From NCBI GenBank assembly GCA_947036475.1, contig CAMQRG010000023.1:1-18054 (forward strand): 18,054 bases of DNA, read 5' to 3'. Below the pieces are notes generated by a model, which saw nothing but the letters and a program-made list of their open reading frames with translations, had not been told where the DNA came from and searched no databases. The stretch's first letter is position 1. The number at the start of each line of letters is the position of its first letter. Positions 1-6,903 of this stretch are shown here, in pieces. This stretch comes from an uncultured Clostridia bacterium (GTDB taxonomy: Bacteria; Bacillota; Clostridia; Lachnospirales; Anaerotignaceae). Position numbers and translations under genes: made by a program.

Positions 1-44
1 ATAGCGTAGCGTCTCGTGGGCTCGGAGATGTGTATAAGAGACAG
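1..44 (+). other. Illumina Nextera adapter and index (artefact)
   Basis: This stretch is sequencing-library DNA. Bases 26-44 are the 19-base Tn5 mosaic end (AGATGTGTATAAGAGACAG), preceded at 11-25 by the Nextera read-2 adapter (GTCTCGTGGGCTCGG). Bases 3-10 (AGCGTAGC) sit exactly where the 8-base i7 index lies, and bases 1-2 (AT) match the end of the P7 oligo. From memory the reverse complement GCTACGCT is Nextera index N709. Translating through it gives MCIRDR, a known contaminant peptide. Genomic sequence starts at about base 45. Confidence 0.98.
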
Positions 45-45
45 G

Positions 46-321
46 TATTATACCGTGCAGTGGGATGTGGATAGCCTCGACTGGAAGGAATTAGGCGCAG
101 AAGCAGAACTGAATCAGGTCCTGAACCACAAGCACCTTGGCAACGGCTCCATTATTCTGTTTCACAACGACGCAAAATACACCCCGCAGGTTCTGGACAG
201 TATTCTAAAGGGTCTGAAAGAAAAAGGCTTTGAAATCGTTCCCATCTCCGAGCTGATACTTCGGGAAGATTTTGAAATGGACCACGAAGGGCGGCAGAAA
301 CTGAAATCGGGCGCGGCGTGA
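46..321 (+). CDS. Polysaccharide deacetylase, C-terminal fragment
   Basis: These are the last 91 residues of a NodB-homology polysaccharide deacetylase. The 5' part is missing because the contig ends in adapter sequence, so any start codon inside the adapter is false. The visible stretch QWDVDSLDWK, then GSIILFHND and KEKGFEIVPISELI, matches the last strands of the domain; the histidine in LFHND corresponds to the conserved Leu-His motif lining the active site. Relatives remove acetyl groups from cell-wall or other polysaccharides at the cell surface, and the WDVDSLDWK form resembles the PdaA/PdaB sporulation-type enzymes of Firmicutes. The exact substrate cannot be read from this fragment. 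The gene converges with lysC. Confidence 0.85.
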   Translation, partial: YYTVQWDVDSLDWKELGAEAELNQVLNHKHLGNGSIILFHNDAKYTPQVLDSILKGLKEKGFEIVPISELILREDFEMDHEGRQKLKSGAA

Positions 322-396
322 TGCCGGAATGAACTGCTGCGGGAGCTGCTTTTTCTGCAAGTGAAGCCAGCTTCGCCGCTGTCACAGCAGTCAAAA

Positions 397-423
397 CGGG
401 GGATTGTTCAGAACAATCCCCCG
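397..423. terminator. Hairpin between convergent deacetylase and lysC genes
   Basis: A 12-bp perfect stem (397-408 with 412-423) closes on a 3-base loop. Read on the minus strand it is followed by TTTTGA and lies 57 bases past the lysC stop, so it fits an intrinsic terminator for lysC. On the plus strand the T-tract is poor, though it could still stop the deacetylase transcript. It lies in a 158-base gap with no gene. Confidence 0.75.
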
Positions 424-479
424 CCCATAAAAATCCTTTTCCATTGTGGAAAATTTTTCTCAGGCAGCAAACGCAGTGT

Positions 480-974
480 TTACTCCTTCCGCATCTTTAC
501 AGAAGCGTTCTTAAACTTATCATGCACCGCAACCATCGCCGCGTCAATATCATCTTTCGCAATCAGCACAGTAATCTTGATTTCAGAAGTGGAAATCATC
601 TGAATATTCACACCCGCGTCGTACATCGCTTCAAAGAACATCGCCGCAACACCGGGGTTCGACGCCATACCCGCGCCCACAATGGACAGCTTCGCCACGC
701 TGTCATCATGCACAATCTCCTGTGCCGTCAGCCGCTCTTTATGCTTCTCCAATGCCTTCAGCGCAAGCTCCAGATCGTCCCGTCCAATCGTAAAGGAAAT
801 ATTCTGCCGCCCATCGTAGCCGTTGGACTGCAAAATAATATCTACGCTTACTTTCTCCTTTGCCATCAGAGAGAAAACTTCAAACGCCTTACCCGGTTCA
901 TCCTTAATCCCCATAATCGAGATACGGGACACATTTTTATCCGCCGCAACGCCGCTGACCAGCATTCTTTCCAT
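480..974 (-). CDS. lysC: Aspartate kinase beta subunit (internal start within lysC)
   Basis: Inside lysC, codon 245 is ATG (972-974) and is preceded by AAGGAGG (983-989 on the minus strand) with an 8-base spacer. This ribosome binding site is as good as any in the window. It would make a 164-residue protein, MERMLVSGVAAD to the lysC stop, holding exactly the two ACT domains and no kinase domain. Family knowledge: Bacillus subtilis aspartokinase II and Corynebacterium aspartokinase are alpha2-beta2 enzymes whose beta subunit is made this way from the same frame, with about the same length. I infer the same here; the protein product has not been seen. The beta chain would bind end-product amino acids and control the kinase. 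Confidence 0.8.
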   Translation of the reverse strand: MERMLVSGVAADKNVSRISIMGIKDEPGKAFEVFSLMAKEKVSVDIILQSNGYDGRQNISFTIGRDDLELALKALEKHKERLTAQEIVHDDSVAKLSIVGAGMASNPGVAAMFFEAMYDAGVNIQMISTSEIKITVLIAKDDIDAAMVAVHDKFKNASVKMRKE

Positions 975-1706
975 CTTGCAATCCTCCTTAACCTCTGTAC
1001 CCTCCGCGTCCGTCATGCTGGAGCGTACCACAAGCTTCACATTGTATTTTTTCGCCAGCTCAACGGAACGGCAATGGAGCACCTTCGCGCCCAGAGACGC
1101 AAGCTCCAGCATTTCGTCATAGCTGATTTCGTCCAGTTTCTGCGCATCGGGCACAACGCGCGGGTCTGCCGTATATACGCCTTCCACGTCTGTATAAATT
1201 TCGCAGATATCCGCATTCAGTGCGGCAGCCAGCGCAACCGCCGAAGTATCCGAGCCGCCCCTGCCGAGCGTTGTCAGATCGCCCAGCTGGTTCACGCCCT
1301 GAAAGCCGGTTACAAGCACAACGTTGCTCCGTTCCAGCTCATTTTCGATACGCTCCGTATGAATGATACGGATTCTGGCGTTGCTGTAAGTATTCGTTGT
1401 TTCAATGCCCACCTGAACGGCGTTCAGCGAAACAGCGCGGCCGCCCAAAGCATTGATTGCCATTGCCATCAGTGCGACAGACTGCTGTTCGCCCGTAGCC
1501 AGAAGCATATCCATCTCCCTGCGGCTTGCTTTCGGGTTGATTTCCTTTGCTTTCGCAATCAGACCGTCTGTGGTTTTGCCCTGTGCGGAAAGCACAACGA
1601 CAACCTGATTGCCCTCCGCCTTTGTTTTCATGATGCGCCGGGCTACATTGAATACTCTCTCCGCGTCCGCGACGGAACTCCCGCCGTATTTCTGCACAAT
1701 CAACAT
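480..1706 (-). CDS. lysC: Aspartate kinase (alpha form)
   Basis: Aspartate kinase phosphorylates L-aspartate with ATP, the first step to lysine, threonine, methionine and diaminopimelate. The protein has 408 residues, normal for the one-function, feedback-regulated class. The N-terminal kinase domain shows KYGGSS (6-11), LLATGEQ (68-74), TTLGRGGSDTSA (145-156) and TDVEGVYTADPR (172-183). Two ACT domains follow, at about 262-330 and 340-405. The start is supported by AGGAGG at 1716-1721, nine bases upstream. This binding site lies immediately after the thrB stop, with 16 bases between the genes, so translation is probably coupled to thrB in one operon. An internal start is listed separately. 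Confidence 0.97.
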   Translation of the reverse strand: MLIVQKYGGSSVADAERVFNVARRIMKTKAEGNQVVVVLSAQGKTTDGLIAKAKEINPKASRREMDMLLATGEQQSVALMAMAINALGGRAVSLNAVQVGIETTNTYSNARIRIIHTERIENELERSNVVLVTGFQGVNQLGDLTTLGRGGSDTSAVALAAALNADICEIYTDVEGVYTADPRVVPDAQKLDEISYDEMLELASLGAKVLHCRSVELAKKYNVKLVVRSSMTDAEGTEVKEDCKMERMLVSGVAADKNVSRISIMGIKDEPGKAFEVFSLMAKEKVSVDIILQSNGYDGRQNISFTIGRDDLELALKALEKHKERLTAQEIVHDDSVAKLSIVGAGMASNPGVAAMFFEAMYDAGVNIQMISTSEIKITVLIAKDDIDAAMVAVHDKFKNASVKMRKE

Positions 1707-1722
1707 TCTTTTCTTCCTCCTG

Positions 1723-2625
1723 TTATTCTGTCTTTACCTTTGCGCCCTCCAGATCGGGCTCAAGCAGTGTTAATTCCCAATTATTCGGGAGCGTGCGCAA
1801 ATATGCAGACATTTTTCTTTGGAATACCTCCGCCCCGTCCCTTCTGACCATAGCCATCAGCGTGGAACCCGCGCCGCTCAGATAGCAGGCGACTGCGCCA
1901 AAGCCGTCAGCGGCTTCAAAAATTTCCTCCATGCCGGGAATCAGGGTTTTCCGGTAAGGCTGGTGGATTTTATCCTCCATCGCCATCGCAAGATTTTCGT
2001 AATTCCCCGTCAATATGGAGGCAACCAGCAGAGCCCCGCGGGATACGTTATACACAACATCTCCGCGCGAATAGCTTGCGGGCAGCACGCCCCGCGCTTT
2101 CTCCGTAGAAACAGGAAAATCCGGTACCATTATAGCAAAAAGCAGGTCGTCCGGCAACTCCAAACGGACGTGCCGCATAATTTTTTCATCTTGTGCGCCA
2201 ACGACCATGCTGCCGAATATCGCGGGATTGGAATTGTCCGGATGCCCTTCCAGCTTCGCCGCCATCTGCGCAAGTTCCTCTCTGCCGCAGGGGTTTCCCG
2301 CCAGTGCGTTTGCCGCAAGCAGGCCGCCCACAATGCACGCCGCGCTGCTGCCCAGCCCGCGCACCATAGGAATGTTATCCTCCTGTATCAGACGCACGCC
2401 TGGCATGGCGAGCCCCTTCTGTTCATAAAAACAGCGCATGGTCTGATAAATCAGGTTGGTTTCGTCCGTCGGTATCTCGATGGCCTGTTTCCGCCTGACC
2501 TCGATTTCCACGCCTTCCGGTATTTCCTCCACCCAAAGATGGTTATAAAGCTGCAATGCCACCCCGATGCTGTCAAAGCCGGGGCCCATGTTCGCCGACG
2601 TTGCCGGCACCTGTATTGAAATCAT
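1723..2625 (-). CDS. thrB: Homoserine kinase
   Basis: Homoserine kinase makes O-phosphohomoserine, the precursor that threonine synthase converts to threonine. This cytoplasmic GHMP-family kinase shows the N-terminal PATSANMGPGFD motif (7-18), the ATP loop PMVRGLGSSAA (86-96), GHPDN (128-132) and the C-terminal LSGAGST (249-255). I chose the ATG at 2623-2625 (300 residues), with GGAGGA at 2631-2636; the frame is open nine codons further upstream, but that ATG lacks a comparable site and family members begin near this point. It precedes lysC by 16 bases and lies 222 bases downstream of the ACT-domain gene. A hom gene (homoserine dehydrogenase), a frequent neighbour in Clostridia, is absent from the window. 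Confidence 0.96.
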   Translation of the reverse strand: MISIQVPATSANMGPGFDSIGVALQLYNHLWVEEIPEGVEIEVRRKQAIEIPTDETNLIYQTMRCFYEQKGLAMPGVRLIQEDNIPMVRGLGSSAACIVGGLLAANALAGNPCGREELAQMAAKLEGHPDNSNPAIFGSMVVGAQDEKIMRHVRLELPDDLLFAIMVPDFPVSTEKARGVLPASYSRGDVVYNVSRGALLVASILTGNYENLAMAMEDKIHQPYRKTLIPGMEEIFEAADGFGAVACYLSGAGSTLMAMVRRDGAEVFQRKMSAYLRTLPNNWELTLLEPDLEGAKVKTE

Positions 2626-2673
2626 TTCCTTCCTCCATTCTGCATATCTCAAAAACTTCAGGACAAAGGCGGC

Positions 2674-2721
2674 TTGACTTAAGAAAACAAATCTTTCTTT
2701 TGGCCTGGTTTCTTAAGTCAA
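2674..2721. repeat. 13-bp perfect inverted repeat upstream of thrB
   Basis: TTGACTTAAGAAA at 2674-2686 is repeated exactly in inverse at 2709-2721, with a 22-base spacer. It lies 49-96 bases upstream of the thrB start in the ACT-thrB spacer. It could be a transcript hairpin, a protein-binding palindrome or a remnant of a small mobile repeat. The sequence does not decide between these. Confidence 0.8.
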
Positions 2722-2733
2722 ACGCTGACGGCT

Positions 2734-2834
2734 GTTGCCTGAGAAAATTTCTTCCAAGATTTTAGCTGCTCTGAAAAATCCTGATTTTTCAGACGTTTCA
2801 AAAAATGAAATTTTCTTATGGCAACGCCCATAAG
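2734..2834 (-). promoter_or_regulatory. Nested, mutually exclusive hairpins between ACT gene and thrB
   Basis: Three pairings are visible. The first is long range, 2734-2751 with 2807-2825: GTTGCC plus AGAAAATTTC against GAAATTTTCT plus GGCAAC, with a small mismatched bulge. A 10-bp hairpin at 2770-2793 (TCTGAAAAAT against ATTTTTCAGA) lies inside it. The third is CTTATGG/CCATAAG at 2815-2821 with 2828-2834, which uses bases also needed by the first. On the minus-strand transcript the third hairpin forms first and is followed by a U-rich stretch. This resembles attenuator logic, but there is no clean U-tract, no clear leader peptide and no T-box motif. The rest of the 222-base spacer holds only the inverted repeat at 2674-2721. 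Confidence 0.45.
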
Positions 2835-2847
2835 CCCCCATGTTTTT

Positions 2848-3291
2848 TTACTCCCGCGCAATAATCTTCAAAGACTGCACGCCCTTCAGTTCCTCAATGC
2901 GTCCCATCAGCCTGCTGAAATCCCCCTGCATGGCATTTGTTTCAATGGTGACCGTAACGTTCGCAATACCGTTTATGGGTATGGTCTGGTTAATCGTCAG
3001 TACGTTCGCGCCTTCCGTTGCGATGCCGTTGAGCACCGCTGAAAGCAGCCCCGGCGTATGGTCAAGGTTCATGGCAATCGTTACGGTCTTTCCCCGCGTG
3101 TTCTCATAAAGAGGATGTACTGCGTCCCTGTATTTGTAAAACGCGCTCCGGCTGATGCCCACCCTGTTCACTGCGTCCTGCACCGTTTTTTCCTTCTTAC
3201 TTTCCAGCAGATTTTTTACATCCATAACTTTCAGAAAAATCTCCGGCAAAACACTTTTATCTACAATAAAGAAATTTTTATCCTCTTTCAA
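2848..3291 (-). CDS. UPF0735 ACT-domain protein (PheB-like)
   Basis: The protein has 147 residues, the usual length of the UPF0735/PheB family. A short N-terminal helical region is followed by TVQDAVNRVGISRSAFYKYRDAV (36-58), a helix-turn-helix-like segment, and then a C-terminal ACT domain (70-145) starting TVTIAMNLDHTPGLLSAVLN. ACT domains bind amino acids; members of this family sit beside phenylalanine or threonine/homoserine genes and are thought to be regulators, though the biochemistry is little known. The start is TTG at 3289-3291, not an upstream ATG: AGGAGG (3300-3305) lies eight bases before it and the resulting length matches the family. Its place ahead of thrB-lysC suggests control of, or response to, threonine-pathway amino acids (inference). 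Confidence 0.9.
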   Translation of the reverse strand: MKEDKNFFIVDKSVLPEIFLKVMDVKNLLESKKEKTVQDAVNRVGISRSAFYKYRDAVHPLYENTRGKTVTIAMNLDHTPGLLSAVLNGIATEGANVLTINQTIPINGIANVTVTIETNAMQGDFSRLMGRIEELKGVQSLKIIARE

Positions 3292-3341
3292 ATGCTTCTC
3301 CTCCTGTTTCTCAGCTAAAAACATCTGTATGCAACACAAGG

Positions 3342-3370
3342 AATATATCACAAAATATCCCATATTGCAA
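3342..3370 (-). promoter_or_regulatory. Sigma-A type promoter for ACT-thrB-lysC
   Basis: On the minus strand TTGCAA (3365-3370), a 17-base spacer and TATATT (3342-3347) give a good housekeeping promoter. The predicted start is near 3335, leaving about 45 bases of leader before the TTG start. I saw no comparable promoter directly ahead of thrB, so this may drive all three genes. Confidence 0.65.
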
Positions 3371-3484
3371 GTAGAAAAACCGTATTTCGGAAAAATATAC
3401 ATAATAATTGAAAATCCGCTCCGCCTTCGTCCCCTTTTTTGCGCAGACAGGCGATGTTTTTCGCCGAATTTTTCCGTTTTTCTG

Positions 3485-3513
3485 TTTCAAAACGGCTTAT
3501 TTTCTGGTAGAAT
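3485..3513 (+). promoter_or_regulatory. Candidate promoter for the 522-residue protein gene
   Basis: TTTCAA (3485-3490), 17 bases, then TAGAAT (3508-3513) lies upstream of the ATG at 3577. The -10 is good and the -35 moderate. It diverges from the ACT-gene promoter, with about 115 bases between the two -35 boxes. Confidence 0.5.
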
Positions 3514-3576
3514 AAAGCCATACTAACACCATGCCCTTCCATACGAAGGAAATGGAACACCAGAAGGAGTTTTGAT

Positions 3577-5145
3577 ATGAAACCGGCAAAACGTGTACGT
3601 CCCCGGCATCTGCCGCTGCTTGGGATGTTTTTAAATGAATACGAGGCGATGCGGCAGAAAATGGACGCAGAGGCAATGCCTGCCCTGCTCGAAATTGCGC
3701 CTCTGATATTCGGTAAGTGGTACCATTCGGCATTGGTGGCGGAAACCATACTTTCCCCTGCCAACATCATCAGCAAGGATCTGGAAAAATCCGGCAGCTG
3801 TTCAGAATTTGCGTATGTCCTGCGGACGCACCCCAGAAAACAGGGGGCGGAGCAATACACATTTTCCCTCTATGAATATTCTCTGGAGGCGCACCCGCTT
3901 GTGGAGGATATGAAAACGCTGGTCGGCTTCTGCTATCCCGACTGCCGGACAGATGAGCAGGGTTTTCTGCTGCCTCAGGCAAGGGAAATCCTGCTGCCGC
4001 GCCTCACCATTTCGGAGGGCTTTTATCTGGAATATCTGACGCGGCTGGCATGGCTTGCGGGGCTTCTGTTTCCCATGCCTGCCATACACACACATAAAAT
4101 GCAGCCTTCTGCGTCATGCAGGGAATTTTTTGCGCAGAGCACAGCGGAAATTATAGAGCAGCTGGCAGAAACGGCATGCGCGCTTGCAGCCGAGCGTTTC
4201 GTCTACTCCATGCACCTGGAGGACGGCGTAGCTACGCCCGTTTTTTTCCGCTCCTGTCTGGAAACGCACATGGATGTGGATAAAATTTTCATTGATTTTT
4301 ACGAGCGCGTAGACGTAAATATTTTGGAAATCTGGCAGACGCCGCATGGGGAGCTTTCGGAAGATGAACACAATGTTATCTCCTCCTTTTTATTCACAGG
4401 CATCATGCTGGATAAATGGTTTCTGACGCCCATGAGCATGTTTTTCCGGCTGATACGCCCGCTGGCGTTTATCCCGATGCGTTTTTTCCCACTGGTCAAC
4501 CATGTTGCGGCAATGCTGCTGATGGAGCGCAACTGGGGCTCGGAGGTATTCACGCCCCCCGCCTACTATTCCCTGACCGCGCTGGGTGAAGCACTGTTTG
4601 CTGTGCCGGAAGATATCGGCGAAAACCGTCAGGAAATGCCGGAATCCCTGCCCTATGAACAGATTTTGGAGGCGATGGAGCAGGAGGCAGATGTCCGGCA
4701 GCGGGAGCGTGCGGCAATGCTGAAAACCGTACCGGAAATCGTATCCATGAAGGTTTCGCTCATGCAGGACGATGAGGTCTGGAAAATCATCGAGGCAGGA
4801 AGCAGCGTCAGCCTGCATGAATTCTGCCTTGACCTCTGTGCGGCGTTCGGCATGGAAGGCGAGGAGAATTATATGCTGTCCGTCCCCGACCGAAATGGGT
4901 TTCCCATGGAGTATTCGCCCGCCGGTTCCAAGCGTTCTGTCAATAAAACGGCAGGGCTTGCCCTGCGGGACCTGCCTTTGTCCGCGGGAACACATCTGCG
5001 GCTGAGTCCGTCGCCTTCCAGCGGAACTGCACTGCTGCTGGATATTCTGGCACAGGGGGAAGGGAATCCGTTCCTCATTTACCCGAGGATTTGCAGACAA
5101 AGCCGAAAGGTTACGGAGCAGGAACGGGAAGATGAAATGTTTTGA
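3577..5145 (+). CDS. Unrecognised 522-residue protein, possible pRiA4b ORF-3-like C-terminal domain
   Basis: I do not recognise this gene as a whole. The start is well supported: AAGGAG at 3564-3569, seven bases before the ATG. Residues 1-350 are a mainly helical region rich in aromatics and acidic residues, with scattered cysteines (75, 119, 123, 181, 201, 227) and no catalytic motif I can name. Residues 270-320 are hydrophobic but interrupted by charged residues, so probably a buried core and not a membrane segment. From about 390 a second domain begins, VSLMQDDEVWKIIEAGSSVSLHEF, followed by LCAAFG and, near 465, LRDLPLSAGTHLRL. This layout (short strand, VW, helix ending AFG, later L..L..G) resembles the pRiA4b ORF-3/TnpR-passenger domain, but it is divergent and the match is weak. 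The tail (505-522) is charged. No signal peptide is visible. The CobD-like gene follows on the same strand after 84 bases and may be cotranscribed. Confidence 0.8.
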   Translation: MKPAKRVRPRHLPLLGMFLNEYEAMRQKMDAEAMPALLEIAPLIFGKWYHSALVAETILSPANIISKDLEKSGSCSEFAYVLRTHPRKQGAEQYTFSLYEYSLEAHPLVEDMKTLVGFCYPDCRTDEQGFLLPQAREILLPRLTISEGFYLEYLTRLAWLAGLLFPMPAIHTHKMQPSASCREFFAQSTAEIIEQLAETACALAAERFVYSMHLEDGVATPVFFRSCLETHMDVDKIFIDFYERVDVNILEIWQTPHGELSEDEHNVISSFLFTGIMLDKWFLTPMSMFFRLIRPLAFIPMRFFPLVNHVAAMLLMERNWGSEVFTPPAYYSLTALGEALFAVPEDIGENRQEMPESLPYEQILEAMEQEADVRQRERAAMLKTVPEIVSMKVSLMQDDEVWKIIEAGSSVSLHEFCLDLCAAFGMEGEENYMLSVPDRNGFPMEYSPAGSKRSVNKTAGLALRDLPLSAGTHLRLSPSPSSGTALLLDILAQGEGNPFLIYPRICRQSRKVTEQEREDEMF

Positions 5146-5229
5146 ACCATTGGAAAATCAAAACGAAAACTTACAGGGGGCATGCACTTTCCCCCAAACG
5201 CTTTATCATACAAGAAAGGAAGTATTACC

Positions 5230-6321
5230 ATGTCACTGATGCACCAGCATGGCGGGGATCTTGATGAAATCCAGCGCCTTTACGGCATTCCCCGCGAAGA
5301 AATCATCGACTTCAGCGGAAATATCAATCCGCTGGGCTTTCCCAAAAACGTGGAAAACGCCCTTGCGGCAAACCTCCGCATCATCTCCACCTATCCCGAT
5401 AAACGCTACACTGCACTGCGCGAAGCCATTGGGCGGTATACCGGCGCGGCGGCGGAACATATCGTTGTCGGCAACGGCTCCACAGAGCTGATTTCCACAT
5501 TCATACAGACCGTACATGCTGAACATGCTGTTATCCTTGGTCCGGCATACTCCGAATATGAGCGCGAAGTTACCCTTTCCGGCGGCAGTTTCACTTACTT
5601 CCCGCTGAAAGAGGAAGAAGGGTTCCGCCTGAATCTGGACGCGCTCCTGCATGCCCTTACGCCCGAAATCGGCATTTTCATCGCCTGCAACCCGAACAAC
5701 CCCACCGGCACAGCGATACGCACCGGCGAAATGCGCCAAATCCTTGCGCACTGCAAAAATATCGGCGCGTCCGTTATGGTGGACGAAACCTATATCGAAT
5801 TTTCCGATATCCTGCCGGAAATCTGCTCCATTCCTCTCGTGGAGGAGTTCGATAATCTGTTCGTTGTCCGCGGTACGTCGAAGTTTTTCGCCGCCCCCGG
5901 GCTGCGGCTCGGCTATGGCGTTTCCTCCAACCACGCCTTTTTGGAACGGCTGAAAACCAATCAGGACCCCTGGAGCGTCAACAGCCTTGCCGCTTTTGCC
6001 GGAGAACGTATGTTCAGCGATACCGCCTTTCATCAGGAAACCATCGCGCTCATTTCCGGCGAGCGGAAGCGGGCGTTTCAGGAGCTTTCCGGCTGGAAAA
6101 ATATCAAAGCATATCCTTCCGAAGCCAATTTCATTCTTTTAAGGCTCCTGACCGAAACTGTCAGCGCGGCAGAATTGTTTGAAAAGCTGATTCACAAAAA
6201 AATGCTGATTCGCGACGCCGCGTCCTTCACATTCCTTGATGAAAGCTACCTGCGCTTCTGTATCCTTTCGCCGGAGCAGAACGCCGCGCTTCTGCGGGAA
6301 CTAAAAACGCTGGTGGAGTGA
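5230..6321 (+). CDS. PLP-dependent CobD/HisC-type aminotransferase or decarboxylase
   Basis: This is a fold-type I PLP enzyme of 363 residues. The N-terminal HGGDLDEIQRLYG (7-19) and IDFSGNINPLG (26-36) are typical of CobD, L-threonine-O-3-phosphate decarboxylase of cobalamin synthesis. CNPNNPTG (153-160), VDETYIEF (184-191) and RGTSKFFAAPGLRLGY (214-229), with the PLP-binding lysine at 218, are shared with histidinol-phosphate aminotransferase (HisC). No cobalamin or histidine gene is nearby, so the substrate is open. Homologues in Clostridia are annotated under either name. The start is ATG 5230, with AAGGAAG at 5216-5222; an ATG 16 codons upstream has no good binding site and adds residues outside the family. 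A terminator follows at 6420. Confidence 0.9.
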   Translation: MSLMHQHGGDLDEIQRLYGIPREEIIDFSGNINPLGFPKNVENALAANLRIISTYPDKRYTALREAIGRYTGAAAEHIVVGNGSTELISTFIQTVHAEHAVILGPAYSEYEREVTLSGGSFTYFPLKEEEGFRLNLDALLHALTPEIGIFIACNPNNPTGTAIRTGEMRQILAHCKNIGASVMVDETYIEFSDILPEICSIPLVEEFDNLFVVRGTSKFFAAPGLRLGYGVSSNHAFLERLKTNQDPWSVNSLAAFAGERMFSDTAFHQETIALISGERKRAFQELSGWKNIKAYPSEANFILLRLLTETVSAAELFEKLIHKKMLIRDAASFTFLDESYLRFCILSPEQNAALLRELKTLVE

Positions 6322-6419
6322 CAGCATATTGAAAAATCAGCCAGTTTGGTGCGGCATAGTAAAAACTGACATTGTATTTTTCGCCCGCAGCGCACATATT
6401 ACACCTTGAATAAAAAAAT

Positions 6420-6467
6420 AAAGACCTTCATATTCACAGCGTCCTCAGGGTCTTTCATTCTTTCTTT
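6420..6467 (+). terminator. Intrinsic terminator after the CobD-like gene
   Basis: AAAGACC plus two weaker pairs (6420-6428) pairs with 6447-6455 across an 18-base loop and is followed by CATTCTTTCTTT. It ends one base before the ribosome binding site of the next gene, so it would also lie in that gene's leader if transcription reads through from upstream. The 98 bases between 6322 and 6419 hold no gene and no convincing promoter (only a weak TTGTAT, 17 bases, CATATT). Confidence 0.65.
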
Positions 6468-6481
6468 CAGAGGTGATTCCA

Positions 6482-6892
6482 TTGTCACATACACTCAGCC
6501 GCAGCGACCTTTGCGGCTATCTGACACTGCTGCGCAGGCAGCTTGGCGGGCAGAAACTTCCCCCCGCCCCGAACGTTGTTTTTCTGAACAGCCGCGCTTT
6601 GTACTATTACCTTGCGGGCCAGTTCTGCGGTCAGGATACCATCGGCAGTATTTTGGAAAAAATCGAAACATGTATTCCGCTCGCCGTAACGGACGAGAGT
6701 TTTTCGCTTTTCCTCTCCGCCTGCCGGGAACCCCGAGAGGAAAAAACCCGCTCCTTTCTCGAAAGCTGCAAGGCGGATTTTCTCCTTCTTGTCCACCAGA
6801 CCGCAGGCAGCGAAAATGACTGGCGCGCGCTGACTGCTCTCTGCGAAGCCCTCCGCCGGAAAAATGCGTACCAGAGCGAAACACAGCATTGA
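6482..6892 (+). CDS. Hypothetical protein, 136 residues
   Basis: I do not recognise this protein. The best start is TTG at 6482: AGAGGTGAT (6469-6477) lies just ahead with correct spacing, whereas the GTG at 6473 would lie inside that site. The protein is soluble and mixed helical, with a conserved-looking middle NVVFLNSRALYYYLAGQF and a C-terminal helical part with several Arg/Glu pairs; cysteines are scattered without a metal-binding spacing. Its stop shares bases with the binding site of the radical SAM gene, eleven bases ahead of that start, so the two are probably one transcript and translationally coupled. Codon use resembles its neighbours, which supports a real gene. It may work with the radical SAM protein (inference from position only). 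Confidence 0.7.
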   Translation: MSHTLSRSDLCGYLTLLRRQLGGQKLPPAPNVVFLNSRALYYYLAGQFCGQDTIGSILEKIETCIPLAVTDESFSLFLSACREPREEKTRSFLESCKADFLLLVHQTAGSENDWRALTALCEALRRKNAYQSETQH

Positions 6893-6903
6893 AAGGAGCC
6901 GCT

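Noticed and set aside
16..45. ATG start for the deacetylase at base 16
   Set aside because: This ATG is adapter-derived only in frame terms; the whole stretch belongs to the Nextera adapter and not to the gene.
444..1847. 467-codon open frame on the plus strand across lysC
   Set aside because: It is antisense to the clear aspartate kinase gene, lacks a ribosome binding site and its translation has a His/Arg/Cys-rich, family-free composition typical of a shadow frame.
2626..2847. T-box or known amino-acid riboswitch ahead of thrB
   Set aside because: I looked for the conserved T-box AGGGTGGAACCGCG-type sequence and a leader peptide with repeated Thr or Ile codons, and saw neither.
5176..5195. 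Terminator after the 522-residue gene (GGGGG/CCCCC)
   Set aside because: The stem is only five pairs with a ten-base loop and no T-tract follows; it lies just ahead of the next gene's ribosome binding site.
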